From: Maniola hyperantus
Lineage: Eukaryota > Arthropoda > Insecta > Lepidoptera > Nymphalidae
Reading direction: 5' to 3'
DNA: 64,000 bases
NCBI RefSeq assembly: GCF_902806685.2
Contig: NC_048545.1
Coordinates: 10,341,852 to 10,405,851, forward strand
Below are positions 10,705-21,033 of the stretch, one piece after another; the first letter of the stretch is position 1; every line of letters begins with the position of its first letter. Below the pieces are notes generated by a model. It was not told where the DNA came from, did no database searches, and was given only the letters and a program-made list of their open reading frames with translations. Made by a program: the position numbers and the translations under genes.

Positions 10705-10941
10705 TCTTAAATATATAAAAGGAAAAGGTAACTGACTGACGGACTGACTGACTGACTTACTGATCTATCAACGCACAGCTCAAACTACTGGACGGATCGG
10801 GTTGAAATTTGGCATGCAGATAGGTATTATGACGTATGCATCCGCTAAAAAAGGATTTTTGAAAATTCAACCCCCAAGGGGGTGAAATATGGGTTTGAAA
10901 TTTGTGTAGTCCACGCGGACGAAGTCGCGAGCATTAGCTAG
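10705..10941 (+). mobile_element. H2 Helitron-like element, complete
   Basis: Starts TCTTAAATATATAAAAGGAA after an A and ends CTAG before a T. It contains GACTGACTGACTGACTTACT, CAACGCACAGCTCAAACTAC and the block CAACCCCCAAGGGGGTGAAA. The 3' region CACGCGGACGAAGTCGCGAG can form a short hairpin just before CTAG. It shares this 3' end with H1 but not the interior. Confidence 0.7.
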
Positions 10942-11577
10942 TATAATACATAACACAAGTGCAAGAACATAATATGCCAGATAATATACAAGTAGATAAT
11001 ACTAATTTCATACACCTCCAAAACTTGGATAGCGGCCATATTTAATATTCTCCGTATGTGAGGAGTTGGCAACAGCAAGATTGGCACAATTCTGTTCATT
11101 GGCAAATGAATAGAATCTTGCATGTTGAACTCAAGCACAATGTGGAAATCTATCCTTCCATGAATATGCTCATACTTAATCTTGATTAAATTCGTTTGCA
11201 TAGTACAATATAGCTTGATGAAAATCTATTAAATGGTGAATCCAATAATTGGATTTTATCTTGAGCTCTAGAAGGTGAGAAGGTCTTATCAAATAGACTT
11301 CTCCTTACTATAATATAGTGCACGGGTAAGCTTAGCTCTTGTCCTTTTAGCCTGTTTGAAATCATTGCTTTATTTTGTCCTTGGGGGCAAGAAAATTATC
11401 ATGGATGCCTCAAGCATGCCCAACTACGTTGGAATCTGTGTCCACGTACCTACCTATTACATATTTTAGCTGAAGGTTACAGACTGAAGCACAGAAGGCT
11501 ACAATTTTTAGAAGAGGATTTTGCGTGCTCAAACATTGCGCCGTTAAATCAATTATTTATACCTTACTAGCATGATA

Positions 11578-11775
11578 CTAGCTTATGCCCGGTATGCATT
11601 GCAATGCAACTAGTGCGCTGCCTACCTACTATATCAGAAATCTTCCAGCAAGTCCAAGCAATAACTGTACAAAGTTTCAACTCAATCGGAAAAAATAATA
11701 CGCGAATGCATGGGTAACAAACAGATAAAAGACATACATAGATATTCAAACAAACATTCATTTTTGTATATTAGA
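11578..11775 (-). mobile_element. H4 Helitron-like element
   Basis: The ends fit the same rule (TC at the 5' end, CTAG at the 3' end, A/T flanks), but the interior differs from H1-H3. It includes AAAGTTTCAACTCAATCGGA on the + strand. Only one copy is seen here. Confidence 0.5.
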
Positions 11776-12210
11776 TTGTATAGGCATAAACCGCCTTTCA
11801 AATTTTGCGTTGGTTTTCGATATAGTTGGATGTTTTTCTTTTTCGTCAAGTTTTCCTAATTGGGAGGTTTCGATTACAATTTAAATTTTACTGCACTTGG
11901 TGTTATTAAGATTTATATCAAACGCCCGGGACATTACAACAATGTAAGAATTTATGGAGTACCAGCACGCGATCATTGTAAGTGCGTGTTAATTACCAAG
12001 TTAGTCACAAAGTAGCTAATTAGTTACCGTAATCAAAATAGGTAAGGTTACGTTTTAAAAATTGCAAGCTGTTTTTGTTTAGGACTTTTTTAGTAAAATA
12101 TAATACTTACTTGTATTTAGCCATTGATACAATTTTAATGATTTAGGTATATCTACTTAGTTCTCCTAAGTATGTGAATACGGATCCATGGTCCCACCGC
12201 TTTGAACCAC

Positions 12211-12230
12211 TGTTGGGCATAAGCCCAACA
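12211..12230. repeat. 8-bp perfect hairpin with ATAA loop
   Basis: TGTTGGGC, loop ATAA, GCCCAACA. It stands 12 bases before a larger palindrome with the same loop. Confidence 0.8.
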
Positions 12231-12242
12231 TGGGCATGGGAG

Positions 12243-12282
12243 GGCGCATGGTGGTATACCATAAGGTATACCACCATGCGCC
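12243..12282. repeat. 18-bp perfect palindrome with ATAA loop
   Basis: The arm at 12243-12260 (GGCGCATGGTGGTATACC) is exactly complementary to 12265-12282, with loop ATAA. It is GC-richer than its surroundings. Confidence 0.9.
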
Positions 12283-12313
12283 ACGACTCTCATAGGCCAC
12301 GACTTTCATAGGC
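12282..12313 (+). repeat. 16-bp tandem repeat
   Basis: Two copies of CACGACTYTCATAGGC (one C/T difference), directly after the palindrome. Confidence 0.75.
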
Positions 12314-12344
12314 CAGAGTTTTGCGCTGTCTATAAATCCAGTGA

Positions 12345-12585
12345 TTTCATGCAATTCATTTTATGTGGCCTGTCCACCTAGCAGGGGGTATGCTAACGCT
12401 GCGCTTTCCAGTAAGAGGTTGTCATCCCAGAAGCTTGGGACCCCACCAACGTCTATCGGCTCTTCTAACTATGTGGCCCGCCGTTTGCCACTTCAGCTTC
12501 GAAACACGTTGAACTATGTCAGTTAATCTGGTTCTTCTAGGTTCTCCTCATTGGATCACGTAGAGAAACTACGGCCATAATAAAC
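12345..12585 (-). mobile_element. RTE-like LINE C-terminal fragment, decayed
   Basis: The - strand shows the RTE order RWWGPKLLGWQPLTGKRS followed by IPPARWTGHI, with stops and frameshifts. It corresponds to the region just upstream of the end seen at 769-1084. Confidence 0.65.
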
Positions 12586-12734
12586 TTGGTATATAACAAA
12601 GCACATTTTCAAAATTTTTCCATTCAATAGTTGGATTTGCAAATTCCTTTATACGCTGGGAAAAATTGATTCCATACATCCCGCATCATTTTATACCGTT
12701 TGACAACGTAGAGAAGCGGAAGGTGTATGGAAAA

Positions 12735-12800
12735 TTGGGTCAGACAACACATTGCATCTAGTCAGCCGAGATTTAAATCGATTTACTCTGCTTTCAAAAT
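12735..12800 (+). repeat. Diverged non-coding repeat P5, copy 1
   Basis: Similar to 17757-17822: TATGGAAAATTGGGTCA..ACA, AGTCAG....ATTTAAA and CTCTGCTTTC align with TGTGGAAAAATGGGTCA and what follows there. Confidence 0.4.
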
Positions 12801-13208
12801 GAATTTTTAAAATTTTTCACATTATTTTTGTTCCTTCAAGGAGGTTACCTATTACATAGGTTCCATCATCTGTATAACACTAGGTAACTTTTAAAGCTGT
12901 AAGAATAGAAAAATACTACTTATAATTAAAATTAGATAAAAGTTATTAGCTACTTTTTGTATTAAGATTTATTTTTGATAAGGTTTTTTACAATCTTTTT
13001 AAGTAGGTACTTTTTCGTATCAGCAGAAGATTCGTTCAATGATAGAAATTCATATGAATAAAACATATTTCTCTTCCAAAATTGGGGTCAATTTTAGACT
13101 TCTTTCTACTAAGAATCCTCATCACAGAGACCAGGCAGAGACACAGTACTTTTTTAAAAAACTTGATAAATCAAGCGTCCGTAGACAAAAATACCTACAT
13201 CGTAAAAA

Positions 13209-13389
13209 TCTATAATATAAAAATGAATCACTAAATGTGTTGCATCGCAAATCTCGAGAACAGCTGAACCGATTTCGATAATTCTTTTTTATGATATTTC
13301 TTGAAGTACGGGGATGGTTCTTACGGAGCGAAATTTTTTAAAAATTTGAATCGACTGTTAGGCGCGACCAAGTTCGCCAGGGCAGCTAG
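13209..13389 (+). mobile_element. H3 Helitron-like element, complete
   Basis: Starts TCTATAATATAAAAATGAAT after an A and ends CTAG before a T. The interior has CTCGAGAACAGCTGAACCGA and GGATGGTTCTTACGGAG. The 3' segment GGCGCGACCAAGTTCGCC precedes GGGCAGCTAG and can pair into a short hairpin. Other copies lie at 29117-29307 and 59520-59852. Confidence 0.7.
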
Positions 13390-14117
13390 TATCATATAGA
13401 TTTTCTTAAGCAAAGACAATAATGAAATCTGCAATTATTATCATTTGCATTTATTATGTTAACACTAGCGCGACAAAAAACATTATCCTCCCTCAAGCTT
13501 AACCTTAATTGGTCAAAAAGGTTATTTTAACAAACCTCCGCCTTCCGCTCTTAATTGCAGTAATTTGGAACACAAAGCTCTACGTTTTCCTTGCCTTTTA
13601 AAATATTTACCTTTGCATCCAATTAGTGCGAAGCTAATATAATTTTATTCGCTCTACTCGTAAAATTATAGCGCCGTCTCCTCTTCTGTGGTTGTAGAAT
13701 ATTCTCATTATAATTTTAAAATAATGGTATTAAATTCTTTGCATAGCGATTATAGCACATGCAAGCATGTATACGGGCTGGTGCGATTTGGATTTTGTTT
13801 TGTGTCTTAATTACGTCCTAGAATTCCAAAAGATAGCTGCAGAATACGAGTCTTCTAATTTAAAAGTTGAGATTTTATTTTATTTGATCTCATTCAGCCT
13901 TATAGTAAATCTCAACAACAAATAGTAATGGCAAGAGACTTGATGGTATGATGATGATGATGGTTCCTTGGAGGATGGGTAGGTGGTTTGCTCTGTTGTT
14001 GCAACGTGCACGTTTGTGGCAACGTGTACAGATCCTTCTGCTGCATCCAACGTTCAGGTGACCTAGCCTCTATAGCGAGTGCAACGGCTACCAGTGCCGA
14101 ATGGGCCACGAAATGCA
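13390..14117. other. No gene seen
   Basis: AT-rich, with an (ATG)n microsatellite near 13950-13963. The last 100 bases may be the decayed upstream part of the element that follows. Confidence 0.35.
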
Positions 14118-14505
14118 GGTAATGAAATCCTCGATGGGAGATGCATATTTGTATCTTTTTCGGTGGAGACTGTGGAGCCCTGGGATCTGGAGAGCCTTAA
14201 AATCTTTTAAAATAGATTTCAAAATAGGTTATCAAGTCTACCAGGGACCCAAGAGCTGGCAGTTTGGACAAAGGATTAGTTTAGCCATTCAAATACAATT
14301 CTGCCAGCAATTGGATACAATGCCTCGCAGCGCTGGTGTTTTTAGTTCGAATCATTTAGTTTTTATTTAATTATTCAGTTTTATTTTAGATTTAAGTTAA
14401 TTTTATGTAAGTTATTAAGTATCATTGTTTTTTTAGTTACCTTTAAATTATTAATTGTAAGCAATATGAATCTAGGTAGGTATGTATATTTAAATAAAAG
14501 CTTAA
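14118..14505 (+). pseudogene. Fragment of an RT/endonuclease element, C-terminus plus 3' UTR
   Basis: Two frames together match the C-terminus of the intact ORF at 46213-48525. The frame at 14118 reads IFVSFSVETVEPWDLESLK, against IFVPFAVETLGPWSLSAK there. After a stop and a frame change, another reads SWQFGQRISLAIQ and then DTMPRS, against FFAQRISLAVQ and GTIPRG. The rest of the protein is absent. An AT-rich 3' part with AATAAA near 14495 follows. This shows that the element has been multiplying in this genome and that most copies die. Confidence 0.65.
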
Positions 14506-15127
14506 TGTAGAATCTCATTATTAAGTAGCCTTTACCTGCCGTCCCTTCTTCGTAATTCTCTTATTATGGGTACAACAGTATCCTCGTAGCAAACTCCACT
14601 TAATTACATTCCTATCCATAAAAAGGTATAACGATAAAATTGCTTTCCGTTGTTTCATTGAACTGAATTATTGCTTTCAGTATTACAATCAAGTTGGGAT
14701 ATTAACTCGTGATTGCTACGGCAATTGTTTGTTAGTGTGACACAACATTAATGAGGTCGATAATTCATTGTCGCCAGCTAAAGATACGGCCACATCTGCG
14801 CGTCATAAATGCGGAATGCATAACGCGATGCGAGGGCATCCAAGACGAAGAAAATTTATACGTGCACACCTAGTGCGTAGTAGTGGCGTAGGTGCAACGT
14901 GCATGGCACCATTAAAAATCGTGGGAGGTGACCGGAGAGTAGCTGATGTTCCCGCTTCATAGTTGCGCAGGCTTGGAGATGAATAACTGGGAAATACAAT
15001 CTGATTTAAATGAGTTAAAAGTAAAAAAACCCTGCTTAAAATAAAATGCTTTTGGTGTATTAAAAAGGACTGTTTACTCATGAAAACAAAATATATTAAC
15101 TCAAACACGACTATCCTATCATGGACA
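14506..15127. other. No gene seen
   Basis: No supported exon. Short overlapping ORFs on both strands near 14768-15108 have no recognisable product. Confidence 0.35.
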
Positions 15128-15306
15128 CTAGCTTCCTCCCGCGACTTCGTCCGCGCGGACTACACAATTTTCAAATCCCTATTTGACAGGGATTGAAATT
15201 TGAAAAATCCTTTGTGCCAAAGTGCATGCCGAATTTCAGTCCGATCCGTCCAGTAGTTTAAGCTGTGCGTTGATAGATCAGTCAGTCATCTTTTACTTTA
15301 TATAGA
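15128..15306 (-). mobile_element. H2 Helitron-like element
   Basis: The complement has all H2 landmarks: CTAG with a T flank at the 3' end, GCGCGGACGAAGTCGCGGGA, the GGGATTTG block and the ATATAAAGTAAAAGATGACT start. It is somewhat shorter inside than 10705-10941. Confidence 0.7.
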
Positions 15307-15693
15307 TTAGGGAGTTCCAGTGCCAACCTTCCATACCCATCATTGGGCTCAATGAATCGAAATTTGACTGTCCTGCCACATGCCTTCAAAGAGTAAAATT
15401 TCCACTTTCGTGTTCCCACTCCATCAAATGATATTTATCTATTGTCATCCAAACCACGCGTGTCTACCAAATGGTGATTCAATCGAACTATTGGAAATAG
15501 ACGAAAAATCTGTTACCAATTTAAACGAAATAACAACATACGAATAAAGCAACCAACTAAAAAGTTTATCAAAAATGTCATTGATCAAAAAGTACAGTCG
15601 ACTATAGTAAAAATCAGGTAAGTGGGAGTCTCCCCTGGCCTCATGCATCTTGCAATCAAGCACGATGGCTTTTGCCACAGCGGACCTCCTAAC
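15307..15693. other. No gene recognised
   Basis: Frame 15445 and neighbouring frames have short open stretches, but none is recognisable. It ends with GCGGACCTCCTAAC, which recurs by chance or descent just before the primer binding site at 60697. Confidence 0.3.
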
Positions 15694-16006
15694 GACCCCC
15701 CTGGCGCAGTGGTGAGCACCGTGGTCGTATTAGTGGGAGGTCCCGGGTTTGATTTCCAGCAGGGGAAATTTGGAATTTTATAACTTTTAAATTTTCTCTG
15801 GTTTGGTCTGGTTTCGGCCGAGGCTAGTTATCACTCTACCGGTAAAGCCATGCCGCCAAGCAATTTAGCGTTCCGGTACGATACCATGTAGAAACCAAAG
15901 GGGTATGGGTTTAATAAAAACTGCCATAGATACCACTTACAGGTTAGCCCGCTTCCATCTTAGACTGCATCATCACTTACTGCACCGTACCTGAATAAAA
16001 AAAAAA
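15694..16006 (+). mobile_element. SINE-A, full length
   Basis: tRNA-derived head with A box TGGCGCAGTGG at 15702-15712 and B box GGTTTGATTTCC at 15746-15757. The conserved body follows (AGCGTTCCGGTACGATACCA, AACCAAAGGGGTATGGGTTT, TCTTAGACTGCATCATCACT) and then a poly(A) end. The internal Pol III promoter boxes look usable. It has no coding capacity and would need a LINE partner. Confidence 0.85.
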
Positions 16007-17211
16007 TCACAAAATACCGTCTTCCTAGGATTGCTTGCCAGAGCCACCTCCCACCACTCACGCTCCTGAAGTGCCAGCACCCAGGACTACTGGACGGACG
16101 GACTGGGGACCCTACGGAATACATAAAATAAGTGGAATTAAGACCTCCATTTTTTCTGTGTACCCAAACCAACAGGTACAATTTTTTATGAGTTCAAGGT
16201 ACCAAGGTTTAGCGTACCAAATATTTTTCAGTAAATATAAAAGAAAATTGTGCCTAAGATTCGCTCGCGCTCACTCAATAAACACAAACATTCCCGTTAT
16301 CTGAGAAAATATTTGACGAACACACAGCTGGGTGATACGGATTTTCATTAAAGTCTAAGTCAGGTACATACTCCATAAATTTCACTTTTCAGGGACCGCC
16401 ATTCCAGAAATTCCGTATTAAATCTGCGACTCTTTAACGCTACAATAAAGGAGTTACGCCTGAAATGCTTTATTTAATTTTCTTCTCGCTTTATGTAAAG
16501 CTGGGTATTCGCTTGGAAGTGTATATTATAATTATTATCTAAAAATAATGCACATGTGCATGTGCGTCAGTGTCAACCTCTGCGCACGTCGATCATTAGT
16601 ATTCAAATATTAGATGCACCGGATGCACTGAAAATGCGTTTCATGCCCCTCCTACGGGTTTCCCCATGATCAAATGATGATGATCAAATCAATGATCAAC
16701 AAAACTTAAAAATATCGGAGCATACGTTAAGTGTGTTCCAGAAGATTGCTTTTCCTGCTTCTTTAGTAGTAGAAGGGCGAGCGGTGCATATCGCATGCTG
16801 CAAGTTGTACCATACACAGTTGTCTGTTTTGGTGGATTATATAGCGAATTAAGATTTAGGTTCCTTGTACACGAATGCTCTGCAAAAAATGTTGGAGCGT
16901 ATTTGTACTGATCACAAAAAACGTAAAGAAAAATCCATTTAGGTCAGGCCTAACTAGCGCAACTCGAAAATGGCTTGTTTTGTCCACAAATTTCTTTTCC
17001 TACCAATTCGTTGACCCTTTGATCTTTCGCTCACCTAAGCAGGTATTCAATTTTCGTGAAGGCAAGCTCGGTATTTAATCGAATAGAGATTAAGTAGGCC
17101 GTTAACCCACGTTCAAAGGTTTTTCCAACATCGTACCCCTACCATAAACTTGCCTGTCACTTCAATTAAGAACCTATTTGAGGTCCGAGCAAGCTTGTTA
17201 AAAATTAATCT
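16007..17211. other. No gene recognised
   Basis: The first 150 bases are GC-richer with ORFs on both strands, but no product is recognisable. The remainder is AT-rich with nothing supported. Confidence 0.3.
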
Positions 17212-17323
17212 TCATCATCATCAACCAATAGACGTCCACTGCTGGAAATAGGTCTCTTGTAGAGACTTCCACAACGCTACGGTCTTGCGCTGCCTGAATC
17301 CAGCGGCTCCCTGTGACTTGTTC
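17212..17323 (-). mobile_element. RTE-like LINE 3' end
   Basis: (ATC)n tail complement, then the complement of the RTE end with GACGTCCACTGCTGG and CTACGGTCTTGCGCTGCCTG. Confidence 0.75.
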
Positions 17324-17365
17324 TGTAGTACGGAACCCTCGGTGCGCGAGTCTGAGTCGGCCTTG
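17324..17365 (+). repeat. K family 3' end fragment
   Basis: GTAGTACGGAACCCTCGGTG, then CGCGAGTCTGAGTCGGCC. It directly abuts the RTE fragment and matches 25025-25075. Confidence 0.6.
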
Positions 17366-17621
17366 ACACTTTGAAAATAAAATTGGAATAATAAGTATCT
17401 GCTTGTTACGATAGACAGAGTAACAATTAAATCATCCGTTACAGAAATTATAACAAAGTAAGTACGAAAGTTCGTGGAAAACTGTATCAAGTTTCAATAA
17501 TTAAATTACCAACAACTTGAATATAAGTTTTAATTATTGATGGAAAACGATTAAAACTTTATCGAGCTCACCCAGTTACAGTTTTGGTACATTTTACATT
17601 ATAGTATGTACGTGTTTGATA

Positions 17622-17642
17622 TCCATACTAATATTATAAATA
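17622..17642 (+). repeat. Isolated H1 5' terminus
   Basis: TCCATACTAATATTATAAAT only, with nothing further of the element. Confidence 0.45.
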
Positions 17643-17756
17643 TTTTACACACTAGAGATTTATTTACATCGAGTTGACAGAAACGGTACATCATAGAGAA
17701 TGCATCGAGCGCTATTTTCTAGTGTTCTACTACCGTCGCGTCGTCGGCGAGCATTA

Positions 17757-17822
17757 TGTGGAAAAATGGGTCATGCGACACGTTATACCCAGTCAGGCAA
17801 ATTTTAAACTCGACTTGCTCTT
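17757..17822 (+). repeat. Diverged non-coding repeat P5, copy 2
   Basis: Partner of 12735-12800. No coding frame is shared. Confidence 0.4.
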
Positions 17823-18357
17823 TGTTCACGTACTGGCTATTTGCAATAGCTGCTAGACCGTGGCAGCTTTTATTGAAATGTTAATTAATCACTACCCATA
17901 TTACTAATGTGAAAATGTGGTTTTTTCGCTAGTTTATTGCTTTGTTTCACTGCTGCTATCATCGCCAAAACAAATTGCTTTAAAAACAATGTGAAAAACA
18001 ATGAATATGTTTAAACAGCTATTTTTTTGTTTTACAAAAAAAGATGATTGCAATGTCAGCAAGAAAAAACTGCTACCTATCCGCTATCATCTTTTATTTC
18101 TATGAAATCGATCGGATCAAGGTCGGATATGCATTTTTATGGATCATACAACTCTATGAAACCAGCTGAGGTCACCTTATTAAAAATTCAATCTGCGCAA
18201 GTCTATAAATTAAAAAAAATTTTTGTTACGTAAAAATACTACCTAAAAAAATAGGTTATGATAACTACAACAATATGTTACCTACTATAAATAAATAAAT
18301 ACCACCAATGTAAAAAAATACAATAAGCACTTAGTAATAAACCTTTATTTAAATATA

Positions 18358-18497
18358 GGTTTAATCAACCTGAACAACAGTTGTATTAAAACAGTATGTA
18401 TCCAGTAATTTGATTTGCATATTAAACACGGGCTATGGTAATCGAAATTACAGTCCACCAATTACCAAGCTAATATAATCAGTGATATCGTTTAAAT
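18358..18497 (+). repeat. Diverged non-coding repeat P1, copy 2
   Basis: Partner of 6217-6360: TTAATCAACCTGAACAACA, CAGTAATTTGATTTGCATAT and AATCAGTGATATCGTTT. Confidence 0.55.
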
Positions 18498-18717
18498 TTT
18501 ATCTACTACAATAATTATTTTCCATTTACTAAATGAAATTATCGACGAGAAAATTCGTAGGAGAACTTATGTGAAGCTCAACAAATTAGCCATCTGAGTG
18601 GACTGCCACTGAATTTTGGATTCAAATTATTATTAGTTTTTGAAGCTTTCTAAAAAAACTTAATTTTTCGAAATTAAAATGTACCTATATGAAAAGATGA
18701 ATTTTAATTTTTTTCAG

Positions 18718-18776
18718 ATAATTTGAGAGCATGGCGATTACAAGTCGCTATGGGACAAAGTGGTAGTGCAATGCAG
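18718..18776 (+). CDS. CUB-protein gene, first coding exon (5' UTR plus start)
   Basis: A 59-base exon preceded by a strong acceptor (a T-run ending TTTTTTTCAG) and followed by GTTCGT, a usable but not ideal donor. Within it, ATG at 18750-18752 in a good context (GTCGCTATGG) starts MGQSGSAMQ. The frame is open and ends on a codon boundary, so it joins in phase to the exon at 41931, which supplies a hydrophobic signal-peptide core. A second in-frame ATG at 18771 could also start translation. Because the exon begins with an acceptor, at least one non-coding exon lies further upstream. A short upstream ORF (ATG 18731, stop 18764-18766) overlaps the main start in another frame and could lower translation. 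That this exon belongs to the same gene as the next two is inferred from phase and the signal-peptide logic, without transcript data. Confidence 0.5.
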
Positions 18777-18796
18777 GTTCGTATTTTTAGATATTA

Positions 18797-18840
18797 CTAG
18801 CTTATGCTCGCGACTTCGTCCGCGTGGACTACACAAACTT
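18797..18840 (-). repeat. H2 3' end fragment
   Basis: ACTAGCTTATGCTCGCGACT, then TCGTCCGCGTGGACTACACA, the complement of the last 40 bases of H2. It lies 20 bases inside the intron that follows the first coding exon. Confidence 0.6.
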
Positions 18841-19196
18841 GACACAGTGGGCACAAAAATAACTGTTATTTTGTATAGCACGCCTTATCTAGCAAATAGT
18901 ATTATATCTATGTTTCGAATTGATAAAATCATAACAAAGAGTCTTGCTTATATTTTTAAGACGAACAATACCACCAGCAGTAGATTTTTACAAATTGAAG
19001 TCTGTTATTTTAGGGTTTTTTGTGTTTCTATTCCATTTGAGACCGTATTAAAAAGAAAACGCAAAATAAACTCGCCACTTCGTAGATTATTTCATAAAAT
19101 AAAAGAAAAATATATAATTAAAACTTCGTAACAGGAAATCCCGAGTTCCTCATTAAAGTTCCAATCCCGTCACGGTATTTAAGTTAACTACTAACT

Positions 19197-19375
19197 GGCA
19201 TTTTTCCAGAATATACAAAAGTGAAATGTATTCTATTTTTTCGTTTTCCAAAACCTTAATGCAATAGGACTAACAATGTCACAGCTATATTATGGTAATC
19301 CGATTAAATGTACGCCAAGAATAAAATATATGTTACGGTGTTTCTTTGTGGAATAGAGTTTTCCGTAATGTAAGG
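19197..19375 (+). repeat. Diverged non-coding repeat P2, copy 1
   Basis: Aligns in blocks with 25260-25440: TATTATGGTAATCCGATTAA, then ACGCCAAGAATAA, plus GGCATTTTTCCAGAATA at the start. Identity is moderate, with indels. Confidence 0.5.
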
Positions 19376-19481
19376 ATGAGCACTCATTGCGGTTTCCGTC
19401 GCGAACAAACATACTACGTAATTAATTAGTACACTGCACTGTAACAGTTCATTTACATACTTAGCGCTTTCCCTTCATTTT

Positions 19482-19640
19482 TAGGATTCCGTACCTCAAA
19501 AAGAAAAAGGAACCCTTAGTGAATCACTTCGCTGTCTGTCTGTCCGTCTGTCTGTCCATCTGTACACGACAGACTGTCAAGAAAACCTACTACTTACGTG
19601 TACTTTCCGTTGACCTAGAAACATGAAATTTGGCCCAATA
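19482..19640 (+). repeat. K family repeat, 5' part
   Basis: GGATTCCGTACCTCAAAAAG, the GTCTGTCTGTCCGTCTGTCT run and TGACCTAGAAACATGAAATT. It is closest to 24227-25082. Confidence 0.65.
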
Positions 19641-20080
19641 AATTAGGTGCCACTTATAATAATGTAATGTACGTAAGTGCCTAATATGCAAAAGTGCACA
19701 AAGTTTAAGTGTAATTCAAGAAGTCTAAAAAATTATGTTACTAAAATATAATATTTCGCAGCTCTGCAAAAACCATAATGTGCGCCTGGCTCTACGCTGA
19801 CGCGTTGAATTTTTTAATATTATGAAGTCGCATATCACTGTACGTGCATGCGAAAGGACTTTTTAATTTTTACGAAGCATTTAGGTACCTCATAAAATTA
19901 AATATTTTTCCAACATTCTTAGAAATTCGTAATAACTATGGAACCGGACTGCTTATGCACGTTCTTGATTGAATAATTAGGTACAACGTTATAGAAGACA
20001 AGAGCTTACGAACATGAAAAAGTCCTGCAAAAAAAATATCAGATCAAACCAAATTTTTTTAAATTTATAGACTAGCGCTT
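19641..20080. other. No gene seen
   Basis: Intronic AT-rich sequence. It may include further decayed K sequence, but I cannot align it reliably. Confidence 0.3.
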
Positions 20081-20438
20081 ATACAGGGTGTAACCAAAAT
20101 GCTAACAAAAATGAAGACAGGTGATACTACTAATGACAACTGATATGATAACACCAGAAAAAACTCGAAAAAATCCTATATTTTGTATAAGTTCATGATA
20201 TATTGCAATAAAACATCTGACTGACGCTAGAGGTAATCGAACGTTGCGTATGTAGGTCAGTCGGAGTCAATGCCACGTCGTAGGCGGGGGCATTGACTCG
20301 AGTTTTGCACGCTATACATTGCGGGGTTGAAAATACTTATTCGCTAAACTACAAAATGAGGGAAAATGGTCATTGGTGTTGGATTGTGTTAGGTAGTATA
20401 ACAATAACGCTAACTTTTTCTCGTTACAACCTGTATAT
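20081..20438. mobile_element. Non-autonomous DNA transposon (MITE-like)
   Basis: The ends ATACAGGGTGTAAC and, in complement, ATACAGGTTGTAAC form imperfect terminal inverted repeats. The inside has GTCAGTCGGAGTCAATGCC and a nearby inverted GGGGGCATTGACTC. There is no transposase ORF. Confidence 0.5.
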
Positions 20439-21033
20439 ATTAGACACAAACAAAAAAATAAGCCAACAAATAGGTACACTTTTGCATAAATATAATATGG
20501 GTGGATATTGGATAGTGATATATAAAGTTGTCTGAAGTCAACAGACAAGGCCAGAAGTCTTTATTCTAAAATAAACATTTATATTCAAAAAGCATCCATG
20601 CAAAAAAGCAATCATTGTTAACATACACTTGGCGCCAAAAAATAGTTGTTACAAAACCGAGTGACAAACAACGCGCCCGGCGGGGCTTTTAAAAATAAAT
20701 TAATCCCATTGCACTGTTTTTCCCTGACATATCCACGAGTTACATTTTATGAACGGCCGAAATGGAAATTGTTACATTATTTGTAGTGGTTTTTATATAA
20801 GCGAAGAGGGAGTTCTGGATAACGTTTAAACATACTGAAAAGATTGACAGTTAAAACGTACCCGGCTATAATGTTTCAAGTAAAACTTAAATTAAAAACG
20901 GGTTGCCCCGACACTAATTAGCGTCTGGCAATGCATAACGTGATTTCTAATAATATTGTTATCGCACTTTATAATTTATTATCTCTGACAGAAGTCACGT
21001 GATCGTTGCGTCAACACTTTGTGTCGAAAGTAG
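20439..21033. other. No gene seen
   Basis: Intronic sequence without a supported feature, leading into a core-promoter-like site. Confidence 0.3.

Noticed and set aside
10733..10757. CRISPR-like or functional tandem repeat of GACT
   Set aside because: It is the simple-sequence part of the H2 element and recurs with it.
12166..12354. 62-codon ORF over the palindromes
   Set aside because: Symmetry of the hairpins keeps frames open by chance, and no product is recognisable.
15674..15692. Solo LTR end, because GCGGACCTCCTAAC also precedes the primer binding site at 60697
   Set aside because: Only 14 bases match and the sequence upstream does not resemble 60454-60680.
18760..19131. 123-codon ORF over the first coding exon
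   Set aside because: It starts at a non-ATG codon, runs through an H2 fragment and gives no recognisable protein. The splice-bounded frame explains the exon better.
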